Assembly: GCA_001564055.1 (NCBI GenBank)
Contig: LKNB01000024.1
Coordinates: 1 to 42,854 of the forward strand
DNA from: Rhodothermaceae bacterium Tc-Br11_B2g6_7
GTDB lineage: Bacteria > Bacteroidota > Rhodothermia > Rhodothermales > Salinibacteraceae
Direction: 5' to 3'
DNA length: 42,854 nt
How positions within the stretch are numbered: the stretch's first letter is position 1; every line of letters starts with the position of its first letter. Both the position numbers and the translations under genes were made by a program. Positions 1-9,100 of the stretch are shown in pieces. The notes beneath the pieces were generated by a model, which did not search any database, was not told the DNA's origin, and was given only the letters and a program-made list of their open reading frames with translations.

Positions 1-1
1 G

Positions 2-187
2 CAGGCCAATATGGAGCTCAGCGATCAGCGCGCGCAGTCGGTGATGCAGTACCTCGTCAACCAGCACGGCATCGCTGCCGATCGGCTGGAGGCTGTGGGC
101 ATGGGTGAAGAGGCGCCCGTGGCTGACAACGACACCGCCGAAGGACGGCAGAACAACCGCCGCGTGGAGCTGGTGCGGCTGGATTGA
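2..187 (+). CDS. OmpA-family peptidoglycan-binding domain, 3' end only
   Basis: This is the last 61 codons of a gene that begins before the window; no start is visible. The reading frame carries the second half of an OmpA_C domain: an LSDQRAQSVMQYLV helix, then a GIAADRLEAVGMGEEAPVA strand-turn segment and the closing NNRRVEL strand, ending in Asp and TGA. In the family the Arg of the LSxxRA helix, together with an Asp that lies upstream of the window here, grips diaminopimelate in peptidoglycan, so the protein most likely tethers the outer membrane to the cell wall. The upstream architecture (barrel, lipoprotein or TPR) cannot be told. A GC-rich stem-loop follows the stop. The domain call is confident; the full product is unknown. 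Confidence 0.9.
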   Translation, partial: QANMELSDQRAQSVMQYLVNQHGIAADRLEAVGMGEEAPVADNDTAEGRQNNRRVELVRLD

Positions 188-230
188 CGCCGCATGGCAA
201 TGGCGCCTGAGGTATCCAAGTAGCATTGTA

Positions 231-257
231 GGGGCGACCGGCCGGTCCGGTTGCCCC
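231..257 (+). terminator. GC-rich stem-loop, possible terminator of the upstream OmpA gene
   Basis: An 11-bp stem (GGGGCGACCGG against CCGGTTGCCCC, with one G-T type mismatch) closes a 5-nt loop 43 nt after the OmpA stop codon. It is followed by TGCGTGTTTG rather than a clean T tract, so it may be a weak or factor-assisted terminator. The rest of 188-387 shows no gene. Confidence 0.4.
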
Positions 258-387
258 TGCGTGTTTGACCGGTGCAGCATACGTGTGCGATAGGGACGTG
301 ACAGGCTGCCGACAATTGCCTATCATACGGGTCGCCAGGTTTTCCTGGTGCGCTCCTGTTTTCTCCGCGTCCTGAATACCCTTGCTC

Positions 388-2784
388 ATGCGTCACGTCA
401 CGATAGCAATCCTCAGCATTCTTCTTGTCCTGTGTAGTGCTTCCCCCGCCACCGCCCAGACGTCCGACTTGTCGATCGAGCAGATCATGCAAGAGGCCGA
501 GACGTGGGTGGGCGCATGGCCGTCAAGCCCGTTCTGGTCGGAGGATGGCGAGACGCTGTACTTTCAGTGGAATCCGAATGGGGCGTTTATCAGCGACTCC
601 CTGTTTGCCGTTTCGCGCACCGGGGGCGAACCCGAACAGGTGTCGCCCGAGGATCGCCGGGCACTGCGCACGTTTTTCTCGGGCTGGGCGCACGGTACGC
701 ATCGCTACACCGCCGATTTCTCACGAAAGGTCTTCACCGATGGCGGAGATCTCTTTGTGATGGACCGGACTTCGGGAGAGACCGAGCGGCTTACCCACAC
801 CCGTTCGTCGGTAAACAACGCGCGCTTCTCTCCCGATGGCGCCCACGTCCTCTACCGGCAGGGCGGTCAGCTCTATAAGATGACGTTGGCTACTGGCACG
901 ATTCAGCAACTGACCGACCTGCGCTCGGGACGCGGGGACCAGGAGGACACGCCGTCTGAAAAAGAGGCGTGGCTGGAGCAACAGCAACAGGACCTGTTTG
1001 ACGTGCTGCGTGAGCGTGCGGAAGAGCGGGAGGCCCGGGAGGAGCAGCGCGACCGCGACCAGGCGGCCGATGACCCGCCCCCAACCTTTCACTATGGCCA
1101 TGGCAACCTGCAACAGCTACAAATTGACCCCACAGAGCGGTTCGTGACCTTCACTCGGGTTGAGCCCGGCGACCGGGAGCGGACCCAGGTGATGGACTAC
1201 GTAACAGATGATGGATATGCCGAGCCGCTAAACGCCCGACCCAAAGTGGACGTGCCCGCGCACGGTGTTGCGCTGTTCGTGCAAGACCTCCAACGCGACA
1301 CCACGTTTCAGGTCGATCTGCATCAGATTGAGGGTGCCTATGACGTGCCTCCGTTCTTGCAGGAGCAGGGCGTGGAAAAGGATTCGACAGAGGCGAAACG
1401 CGACCTGTCTGTCTATGGACCGCAATGGAGCGGGGATGGGGCACACGCCGTGGTGGTCCTCCGCGCGCACGACAACAAGGACCGATGGATCGCCCGCCTC
1501 GATGCGGAAACGGGCGACCTGACGGTGTTGGACCGGCAGCATGATGAGGCGTGGATCGCGGGTCCGGGCATTGGCTGGGGCAGCGGCACCAGCGGGTGGC
1601 TTCCGGACAACGAACATTTTTACTTCCAGAGTGAGGCCACGGGCTACAGCCATCTCTACACGGTGCATGTAGCGTCGGGCGAGATCCGCCAGTTGACGGA
1701 GGGCGACTTCGAGATTTTCTCGCCCGAGATCTCGCAAGATGGCTCCACGTGGTATTTTCTGAGCAGCGAAGGATCGCCATTCGAGCGGCACGTCTACTCT
1801 ATGCCCATTGCGGGCGGTGAGCGTACGCGGCTTACAGCAGAAGCGGGGATGCGCACCTTCGCGCTTCATCCAGACGAAGACCAGTTGGCTACGCGCTTCT
1901 CCACCATCACAAAGCCATGGGAAATCTACCTGAAAAACACGGGCGGCGAGGATCGGGAGCGCGTTACCCACTCGCCCACCGAGGAATGGCTGGCCTATCC
2001 CTGGCGGGAAGGGGAACTGATGTGGTTTGAGGCGTCCGATGGGATAGAGGTACCGGCGCAGCTCTTCGTCCCCGAGGAGCCCAATGGCGCAGCGGTCCAT
2101 TTTGTGCATGGTGCGGGGTACCTGCAGAACGTGCACAAAGGCTGGAGCAATTACTTCCGCGAATTCATGTTTCACAACATGCTGACGGACCTCGGCTACA
2201 CCGTCATCAACGTCGACTTTCGGGCCTCGGCCGGGTATGGGCGCGACTTCCGCACGGCCATCTACCGCCACATGGGCGGGCGTGACCTACAGGACTACGT
2301 GGACGCTTCGCAGTACCTCGAAGCCGAACACGGCATCGACCCGCAGCGGCAGTTCATCTACGGCGGCAGCTACGGCGGCTTCATTACGCTGATGGCGCTC
2401 TTCACCGAGGCGGACCACTTCGGCGGGGGAGCGGCCCTGCGGTCGGTCACCGACTGGGCGCACTACAACCACGGCTACACCTCCAACATCCTCAACACGC
2501 CCGTGCAGGACTCGATGGCGTACGTCCGGTCGTCGCCCATCTATCACGCCGAAGGACTGGAAGACCCATTGCTGATGACGCACGGGCTGGTGGACACCAA
2601 CGTGCAGCCGCAAGACATCTTCCGCCTTTCCCAACGGCTCATCGAACTGGGCAAGACCGACTGGGAGCTGGCCACGTACCCGTTGGAACCCCACGGCTTT
2701 CAGACGCCCTCCGGCTGGACCGACCAGTACCGCCGCATCTTCAAGTACATCGAGGACAGCGTCGGACCTGAACGGCGGCGGTAA
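388..2784 (+). CDS. Secreted S9-family prolyl oligopeptidase/dipeptidyl-peptidase-like serine peptidase
   Basis: The protein is predicted to be an exported serine peptidase that trims peptides in the periplasm. A signal peptide (MRHVTIAILSILLVL, cleavage near ATAQ) is followed by a beta-propeller of WD40/PD40-like strands such as GGEPEQVSPEDRRALR and SGEIRQLTEGDFEIFSPEIS. A Peptidase_S9 alpha/beta-hydrolase domain covers the last ~250 residues. The triad is visible: Ser661 in GGSYGGF, Asp736 in GLVDTNV and His769 in EPHGF. A strongly charged, Gln/Glu/Arg-rich helical insert lies at about residues 190-235 between propeller blades; a similar insert is common in bacterial S9 members. I chose ATG 388 because the in-frame TTG at 382 would add only two residues. 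It has a pyrimidine-rich leader and no Shine-Dalgarno. Length (798 aa) is normal. Exact specificity cannot be read. Confidence 0.93.
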   Translation: MRHVTIAILSILLVLCSASPATAQTSDLSIEQIMQEAETWVGAWPSSPFWSEDGETLYFQWNPNGAFISDSLFAVSRTGGEPEQVSPEDRRALRTFFSGWAHGTHRYTADFSRKVFTDGGDLFVMDRTSGETERLTHTRSSVNNARFSPDGAHVLYRQGGQLYKMTLATGTIQQLTDLRSGRGDQEDTPSEKEAWLEQQQQDLFDVLRERAEEREAREEQRDRDQAADDPPPTFHYGHGNLQQLQIDPTERFVTFTRVEPGDRERTQVMDYVTDDGYAEPLNARPKVDVPAHGVALFVQDLQRDTTFQVDLHQIEGAYDVPPFLQEQGVEKDSTEAKRDLSVYGPQWSGDGAHAVVVLRAHDNKDRWIARLDAETGDLTVLDRQHDEAWIAGPGIGWGSGTSGWLPDNEHFYFQSEATGYSHLYTVHVASGEIRQLTEGDFEIFSPEISQDGSTWYFLSSEGSPFERHVYSMPIAGGERTRLTAEAGMRTFALHPDEDQLATRFSTITKPWEIYLKNTGGEDRERVTHSPTEEWLAYPWREGELMWFEASDGIEVPAQLFVPEEPNGAAVHFVHGAGYLQNVHKGWSNYFREFMFHNMLTDLGYTVINVDFRASAGYGRDFRTAIYRHMGGRDLQDYVDASQYLEAEHGIDPQRQFIYGGSYGGFITLMALFTEADHFGGGAALRSVTDWAHYNHGYTSNILNTPVQDSMAYVRSSPIYHAEGLEDPLLMTHGLVDTNVQPQDIFRLSQRLIELGKTDWELATYPLEPHGFQTPSGWTDQYRRIFKYIEDSVGPERRR

Positions 2785-2830
2785 CAGGCCGTCCTTTTGC
2801 GAACGGTTCTACTGACGGAGCTCCGTCTGC

Positions 2831-3211
2831 CTACAGCGTGTGCCAGTACGCCATCAGGCGCTGATACACCACCTCCTGCGTGGTAGAGCCGCGGCGGTAA
2901 TCGCCCTCGGTGCCCAAGGCGTACACCGTGTTGCGGCGGCGAAGTAGTGCTTGCTCAAACCCACCGCGGGCGGTATTGTCGATCCAGATGAGGGTATCGG
3001 TCTGGGAGGTGTGGACCCGCACATGGGCCTGCTGCCGGGGGAGGGCAAAGCGGCCTTCGACAACCATCGTGCGGATGTCAACCTCGGCAAATGGAATAGT
3101 GTCGGGCGTAATGATGTCTTCCGGGGCCGTGGTGGCGCATCCGGCCAGGAGCAGCAGCAGGGAGAGGCCGGCAGCGCCCATGAGGCTACCGGCACGCGAT
3201 CGGGAAACCAT
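2831..3211 (-). CDS. Small hypothetical lipoprotein
   Basis: I do not recognise a named family. Starting at the ATG whose first base is 3211, the 126-residue product begins MVSRSRAGSLMGAAGLS, has a hydrophobic stretch and a clear lipobox (LLAGC, lipidated Cys25). The mature part is about 100 residues with short predicted beta strands (VDIRTMVVEGRFAL, AHVRVHTSQTDTLIWID) and an Arg-rich LLRRRNTVYALGTEGDYRR segment. It is probably anchored in the outer or inner membrane facing the periplasm. The frame stays open a further 21 codons upstream, but that extension would put a non-signal sequence before the signal peptide. The gene converges with the S9 peptidase and diverges from the DUF2237 gene, and forms no operon. 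Confidence 0.75.
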   Translation of the reverse strand: MVSRSRAGSLMGAAGLSLLLLLAGCATTAPEDIITPDTIPFAEVDIRTMVVEGRFALPRQQAHVRVHTSQTDTLIWIDNTARGGFEQALLRRRNTVYALGTEGDYRRGSTTQEVVYQRLMAYWHTL

Positions 3212-3347
3212 GGGATGACTGGGGTAAAGCGGAAAGCCCGTGTGCACGCTGTAACGTATCGCTTTGCTGGGCACGATGCAAGAAACGGGCGCCGGAGCGG
3301 CACGGTATGGCCCGTACCGCTGAATTTAGACTAATGGCATATCCCTC

Positions 3348-3734
3348 ATGGCTACGCAAAACGGCACCTCCGCACAGAATGTAAACGGCGCCCCGCTTCA
3401 GCCGTGCTGCACCGATCCGATGACGGGGTTTTACCGCGACGGCCACTGCCATACCGGGCCCGACGACCGCGGCGTACACGTGGTGTGTGCGGTAATGACC
3501 GAGGAGTTTCTGACGTACACAAAAGCCCAGGGTAACGACCTGTCCACGCCGCAGCCGCGATTCAACTTCCCGGGTCTGCAGCCGGGCGACGGCTGGTGCC
3601 TGTGTGCCGCGCGGTGGCTGGAAGCGTACGAGGCCGGCGTGGCGCCGCCCGTAAAGCTCGAGGCCACGCACGCGAAGGCGCTGGACATCATTTCGCAGGA
3701 GGTACTGGAAGCGCATGCCGTCACTGACGAGTGA
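3348..3734 (+). CDS. DUF2237 family protein
   Basis: This 128-residue protein matches the DUF2237 family along its length. It has the signature block PLQPCCTDPMTGFYRDG, then GHCHTGPDDRG with VHVVCAVMTEEFL, the NDLSTPQPRFNFPGL segment, GDGWCLCAARW and an EATHAKALDI C-terminal helix. The family is small, cytosolic and of unknown biochemical function. Its many conserved Cys and His residues (PCC, HCH, CLC) suggest a metal or redox site, which is inference. The ATG at 3348 follows ATATCCCTC, a pyrimidine-rich leader without Shine-Dalgarno, and gives the usual family length. A strong rho-independent terminator follows. The gene is monocistronic and divergent from the small lipoprotein. Confidence 0.93.
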   Translation: MATQNGTSAQNVNGAPLQPCCTDPMTGFYRDGHCHTGPDDRGVHVVCAVMTEEFLTYTKAQGNDLSTPQPRFNFPGLQPGDGWCLCAARWLEAYEAGVAPPVKLEATHAKALDIISQEVLEAHAVTDE

Positions 3735-3755
3735 GCAGTTCCGGCAAGCCCTGAC

Positions 3756-3795
3756 ATAAAAAAGCCCCTTCCCGGTGGGGGAAGGGGCTTTTTTT
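3756..3795 (+). terminator. Rho-independent terminator after the DUF2237 gene
   Basis: A perfect stem pairs AAAAAAGCCCCTTCCC with GGGAAGGGGCTTTTTT across a short G/T loop, followed by further T residues. Because it carries A and T tracts on both sides it can work in both directions and may also end the leftward lipoprotein transcript arriving from 3818. Confidence 0.9.
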
Positions 3796-3817
3796 AGAGA
3801 AGACACTGTATACAGCG

Positions 3818-6049
3818 CTAATCCTCGATGATATCTCCAAGCTCGATTGGGCGTAGCCGAGCTCCCTCGTCTTCAAAGAAGCCGAGCGGCCCAACGAATG
3901 TGAAGGAGCCCTCCGGGATAGGCTCGCCAAAGTACTCAGAGTCGCCTATCCGAAGTATACCATTGGTGTCACCGTCAGTTATGTCATAACTGGCACCACC
4001 AAATGTGTCATCGTCAGTATTGATCACTGTGAGGCTCGAAACCTCGACCAGTTGCCATTCAAGGTCGCTGACCTGATCATTTACTTCGGCGAGGGTCAGG
4101 GTTACCGGGTCTGGTAGGGTATTGTCGCTGGAAACCACCTCGAAGTCATCTGCTCCATTCAGTTGGATCGCACCTCCGAAGGATCCCATCTCGCCAGTAA
4201 AGCGCACGATGTCGCCTGACGATATGGTTCCGTCACTGAAAGCATCACGCAGGGCTCCAGAGTTTTGAAAGACGAGAAGCCCTGCACCATCTTCTTGGAT
4301 CGTGGCAACTCGTCGGTTAGCACGAGTAACCAACGCCTCGATAACAACGGGTGTACCTTGCTCGAGGTCACGAGCCTCAGCAATCGTGACCTCAGCGACT
4401 TCTTCCTCTTCTTCGATGTCACCTTCGATGAGCGGGAAGATTCGAGGACCGTTGCGCTCACCAGTAACTCCACGGAAGTTAAACAGACCTTCGGGAATCG
4501 GCTCTCCTTCGTAGAAAGAGCCGCTTTCGATGCGGAGCGTGATCTCCACGTTGCCGTCAGTTACATCGTAACTGCCCTCAGCACCTCCGGCCTGAAACTC
4601 CAGATCATCGGTGTTGATGATCTCCAGTCCAGAGATCGCGACCAGGCGGCTCTGGAAGTCGCCCACCTCGTCGAGACCAATTTCAATCGGCTCAGGCAGG
4701 TCGTTTCCGGAAGACAGGATTTCGAAATCTTCCACATTATCTTGGTCCAGCTGGAAGAGCCCGTTGAACTCACCAACGGAGCCGGTAACTTCCAGTTCAT
4801 CACCGATCTCAGCAGCATCAGCAACATCAGACCGGCGGCTTACGACGATGCCAGCGGTTTCGTCTTCGATGACCGTCGTGCTTCCGAAGATCCGGGTAAC
4901 GAGACCTACTACGCGCACCGATTCTCCGGAGCCTTCGGTGTCAATCGCGTCCGCAATCGAAATCACGTCCGGCGCGTCCGGATCGTCATCGGGGTCGTCG
5001 TCCGGTACATCGTCCGCGTCGAAGATCAGATCGCCCTCGTCATGGGCGTTGAGCTGACCGGTGCCTCGGAAGGTCGCAAATACGCCCTCGAAGTCGAAGG
5101 TACCCTGCGGTACCGGACGGCCGGCATAAAAGGACCCACTCTCAAGGCGAATGGTGATAGAGTTTCCATTTTCATCCTCGGCCGAGAAGTTTCCTGCGCC
5201 CCCTCCGCCAACAAACGTATCGCGCCCATCGGTGAACTGAAGATTATTCACACGCACGCGCATGTTTTCGTCATCCTCGTTGTCGAGCTCGGGCACCGTG
5301 CGCTGCAACGGAGCAGGCAGGTCATTCCCGCTGGATACGATATCGAAGCTATCGAGATTGTCCGGCTGGTCAATCTGGCGCAGGCCATCAAAATCCGTGA
5401 TTGTGCCTGTGATGATCACTTGATCGCCCCTCGATACTTCGCCGGCGAACTCTGAATTACGGGAAACCACAATACCGCCGGATTCATCCTGAATGCTGGT
5501 ATCACTCCCACGGATACTGGTCACAATGGCCTGAAAGGTAAACGTGCCGCCGATGCGGCCACGGATGTCCGCAAGGCGGGGGAAGCCAATGCTGAGATCA
5601 AAGCCCCGGTTATTGCCAATCCGTACAGGGCTGTCAGATTGGGCGCGCTGGAGCGCGAAGCGTGCCTCCTTTGCGCCGCCCGTGATGTCTGCCTGAGAAA
5701 CGTCCAGTTCGACGGACTGCGTATCGCCGTCCTGGGCGCCAGCTGGAAAGGTGACCGAAATCGGATCATCGACGGTGATGCCGCCAATGTCTTCGGGGGT
5801 TGCGGAGCTGGCGTCCTGAGCAAAGAGCACTTCAACCGTGACAGCGCTTCCCGAAGGATTATTGATGCGGACGTTAAAAGTGGCCAGGCTATCAGCCGGC
5901 ACTGCCGTGCCGCCACCTGAGGTAAACTCTACCGAAGTGGCGTCCGGGTCAACACCCACCACACCGTTGTCGCTGTCGCAGCCCATCCACAGGAGGGCCA
6001 TGAGCAGTAGCGCCAAAGGCGCCAAGGCAAGTCGTAAAAGTCTATACAT
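3818..6049 (-). CDS. Large lipoprotein: Calx-beta-like domain plus three OB-fold-like repeats (DUF5689-like)
   Basis: The 743-residue product is a predicted surface or periplasmic lipoprotein. It has a signal peptide with lipobox WMGC (Cys24) followed by an Asp-rich start. Residues ~38-130 look like a Calx-beta-type sandwich (VTFPAG-type strand). Three homologous modules follow at ~155-345, 362-545 and 553-742. Each contains a strand block like VxGLVTRIFGSTTVIEDETAGIVV, a GDxxxVTGxxxxFNGxxQLD block, an SSGNDLPxP linker, then ESGSFYxGxPIPxGxFxFxG. These resemble the OB-fold domains grouped as DUF5689 or near secreted nucleases. An Asp-rich linker (DADDVPDDDPDDDPD) joins modules 1 and 2. The third module is the most diverged. 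It lies 99 bp downstream of the TonB-dependent receptor in the same direction, so it probably assists that receptor. The ligand is unknown. Confidence 0.82.
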   Translation of the reverse strand: MYRLLRLALAPLALLLMALLWMGCDSDNGVVGVDPDATSVEFTSGGGTAVPADSLATFNVRINNPSGSAVTVEVLFAQDASSATPEDIGGITVDDPISVTFPAGAQDGDTQSVELDVSQADITGGAKEARFALQRAQSDSPVRIGNNRGFDLSIGFPRLADIRGRIGGTFTFQAIVTSIRGSDTSIQDESGGIVVSRNSEFAGEVSRGDQVIITGTITDFDGLRQIDQPDNLDSFDIVSSGNDLPAPLQRTVPELDNEDDENMRVRVNNLQFTDGRDTFVGGGGAGNFSAEDENGNSITIRLESGSFYAGRPVPQGTFDFEGVFATFRGTGQLNAHDEGDLIFDADDVPDDDPDDDPDAPDVISIADAIDTEGSGESVRVVGLVTRIFGSTTVIEDETAGIVVSRRSDVADAAEIGDELEVTGSVGEFNGLFQLDQDNVEDFEILSSGNDLPEPIEIGLDEVGDFQSRLVAISGLEIINTDDLEFQAGGAEGSYDVTDGNVEITLRIESGSFYEGEPIPEGLFNFRGVTGERNGPRIFPLIEGDIEEEEEVAEVTIAEARDLEQGTPVVIEALVTRANRRVATIQEDGAGLLVFQNSGALRDAFSDGTISSGDIVRFTGEMGSFGGAIQLNGADDFEVVSSDNTLPDPVTLTLAEVNDQVSDLEWQLVEVSSLTVINTDDDTFGGASYDITDGDTNGILRIGDSEYFGEPIPEGSFTFVGPLGFFEDEGARLRPIELGDIIED

Positions 6050-6101
6050 GAAAGTAAGGGTCTATCTGAAAAAGAGTGGGGCAGTTGGAAAAGGCCCGCG
6101 G

Positions 6102-6127
6102 GCGGACACCCCGTGTGGGATGTCCGC
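6102..6127. other. Intercistronic stem-loop between receptor and lipoprotein genes
   Basis: GCGGACA (6102-6108) pairs with TGTCCGC (6121-6127) around a 12-nt GC-rich interior. It lies in the 99-bp gap between the leftward receptor stop and the lipoprotein start. It has no T tract, so it is more likely an mRNA-processing or partial-attenuation structure than a full terminator. Confidence 0.4.
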
Positions 6128-6148
6128 CGCTAAGCCGAGGTGTGGCCG

Positions 6149-9100
6149 CTAAAAGATGTACCGGACCCCCAGTTGCAACTGCCAGCGCGAGGACGTATTG
6201 GCCGTATTAAAGAACGTATCACGCAGCTTCTGCTGTGCGGTTTGCTCCCGGAACTCAATGATGTCTTTACCGACATCATCGGCGGTGATGAGACGGCCTC
6301 CCATTTCGGAGCCGATGTCACCCTCCTGGACGTAGCCTTCGAAGCGCCAGGCAAACTGATCGTTAAAGCTGGAGAAGCGGATGCGGCCCCAGTCATCATT
6401 GATCAGATTCAGCACGTTCTCCAGCGTCGCTTGCAGCTCGATACGCTGGTTGCCAAACGTGGTGAGTTCCTGGCGAACGTTTAGGTCAAACCGGTTCTGG
6501 AACGGATCGCGACCGGAATTGACGTCGACGATTTGGCCACGGAACTGATTGAGGCCATCTTCACCAGCGATGAAGGCGTCCAAGAGATCCCAGTTTTCAC
6601 TGGCAACCACCACGTCATTCTCAGTAGCTGGTACGAAGACGAGGTCGTTTCGGGTACCATCGGCACCGGCGTCCCCATCGTAAATCCAGCTAAACGGCGA
6701 CCCTGAACGTCCTTCCCAGAAGAGCCCGAAGGTGGTGGCCGAACGGTTGCTCCACGGGATGCGGTAGTTCAGCGTGGCGAGCGCGCGGTGACGCACCTCA
6801 AAGTCTGAGGTCCCAAGCTCCGGATTGTTGATGTCCGTGCTGGGGTTGAAGCGCCAGTTGGAAACGGCCTGGCTGGACGTCGCGGCGTTGGTGGTCTTGG
6901 CGCGGCTGTAGGTGTACGACACTGAGCCACTCAAGCCTTCACGCACGCGGCGCTGAAGCTGACCGGTCAGGCTGTACTCATAGCCCTGATCCGTATTGTC
7001 GAGGACGAGCACGTTGGTAAACCGATTATCAATGCGGTCCGGGCTTCCGAAGCGGCCGGCCTGTCCGTAAATCGGACGACCATAGGCGCTTTCACCAACC
7101 ACCTGCTGGTTGATGTCACGGTAGGCGACATCGTTCAGCGAGTTGGAGTAGAGGCCTTCAACCGTCGCGGTAAGACCGAAGAGCGGAAGCTCCTGGTCGA
7201 TGGCGAGGTTCGTCCGCAGCGTTTGCGGGTAGCGGAAGCCGGGGTCGGTGATGTTGACCTCCGTGGTGCCTTCGGGGGCAAAGCCCTCGACACGGTCGAG
7301 GCACGGACCACCGGGCTTCGGTTGATCGGCCGGATTCGCCGTTCCGGGGAAGCACGCACCGAAGTTTGGATCGTAATCTCCGTTTTCATCCGTGTACACT
7401 TCTTCCGGGTCGAAATTCACGTTAAGCCGTGCGAACTCGACACCCGTATTGCTGAACTGGTTGGAGATCCAGACGAACGGCGGGCGGCCGCTGAAGATAC
7501 CGGCACCACCTCGGATCTGCGTATCCAGACCGGGGAAGAGCAGGTCATCCGTGTAGTTAAATCCAAGACGCGGAGCCCAGAGGATGTTGCTGAAGCCTCC
7601 TGGCACCTCGTCGGTGCGGAACTCGGGGAAGGTCTCCTCCACGTCGGTGTTGCGCGTGGGATTCTCCGGCAGGAAGGGTACGTCGGCACGGAGGCCAATC
7701 GTGAGGCGGAGCTCATCCGTGACGTCCCACTCGTCCTGCACGTACAGCCCGGCCTGCAGTCCCGTGAACTCGGCGGCGCGTCGTGCATCGTCTGCGGCGA
7801 ATGAGCCGTCAGGATTGCGAGCAAAGCTGTGCTCAAAGGAGAGAGGCTGACCGCGGCGAAACGCGTCGAGCGCACTGATTTCCTCGTCGCCTATAGTAAA
7901 GCTTTCGAATTGATAGTCACCGTAGAAGTCACGGATGAACACGTTACTGAACTGAAAGAGCTCGATTCGCGTGCCGACCGTTACGGAGTGGTCGCCCCGA
8001 GTGTAGAACAGGTCATTCGTGAATTCGAAGATATCCTGATCGAGTTGGTTGGCCTGGCTAAACCGGTTGATGCCCATATCGATGTTACGCCCGCTATCCA
8101 ACGTAATCCGTGTCTGCGGGAACGGTTCGTCAGCCGGTACGCGCTCGTCACGAACGCGTGTGTACACCAGGCGCGCTTCGTTAAAGGCATTGTTGCCAAT
8201 CTGCGAGGTCAGCTCCAGCGCTGTCGAGTTCTGCACGCTTTCGAAGATGTACTGGCGGTTTTCCAGCGAGAAGGTGCCCGTTCCACGGCCCAGTCCCTGG
8301 TCATCCGTCGCCGACACAAAATTGTGACGGAGGGAGAGGCGGTTCTGCTGGTTGATGTTCCAGTCGATCTTGGCCAGGACCTTGTTGTTGTCGGTGCGCT
8401 GGCTGAGCGGGGCAAAGCCGCCCGGATCGTGGCCAAAGGTGTTCTGGGCGATGTTGCGGACCTCTTCAAGGATGGAAGGATCTTCACGGAATACGTTCGC
8501 ACCATCAATTCCCGTTCCGACGCGCGTGCCGAGTGGGCTACTTTCGCGAACCAACTCAGCGGAGACGAAGAAGAAGAGACGATCTTCAACGATTGGTCCT
8601 CCAAGGGTACCAATAATGAAGTGCTCATCGAAGTCGTCAGCACTCTGGCCATCCAGGTCGCCGATGAAGGCTTCGCTGCGGCCAAGGTACCGGAGGCTGC
8701 CGGTGAAGGTGTTTGTACCACTCTTCGTAATCGCGTTGATGCGCCCGCCGGTGAAGCCGTTCTGGCGCACATCGAACGGGGCGATGTCCACATTGAACTC
8801 CTGGATGGCATCCAGCGAAATCGGCTGGGCACCGGCCTGTCCACCCGGGGCGCCTGTGCCGGCGAGGCCAAACACATCGTCCAGCGTGGCCCCGTCCACC
8901 TGAATGGAGTTGAAGCGGTTGTTGCGACCCCCAATGCTGCTGCTCCCGCCACCCGCGGCCTGCGGGGTCAGGCGGGCGAGGTCCGCGAGGCTGCGGTCAA
9001 TCGTCGGCAGCCGGTCAATTTCCTCGGCGCTAACATTAGTGCGCGCGCCCGTCCGGTCCCTGCTAATTTGTTCTGAGCGACGGGCAATAACCTCTACGCC

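Noticed and set aside
382-450. S9 peptidase considered as a lipoprotein (Cys in the signal region)
   Set aside because: LVLC lacks the small residue required before the Cys; an ATAQ signal peptidase I site fits better.
2814-2827. 14-bp palindrome GACGGAGCTCCGTC between convergent genes
   Set aside because: As a hairpin it has only 5 bp and no T tract; too weak to call a terminator or operator.
4265-5455. 396-codon plus-strand open frame opposite the OB-repeat lipoprotein
   Set aside because: The minus frame has a lipobox and three internal repeats; the plus frame has neither.
7829-9076. 415-codon plus-strand open frame opposite the TonB-dependent receptor
   Set aside because: No domain; the receptor plug and barrel strands are on the minus strand.
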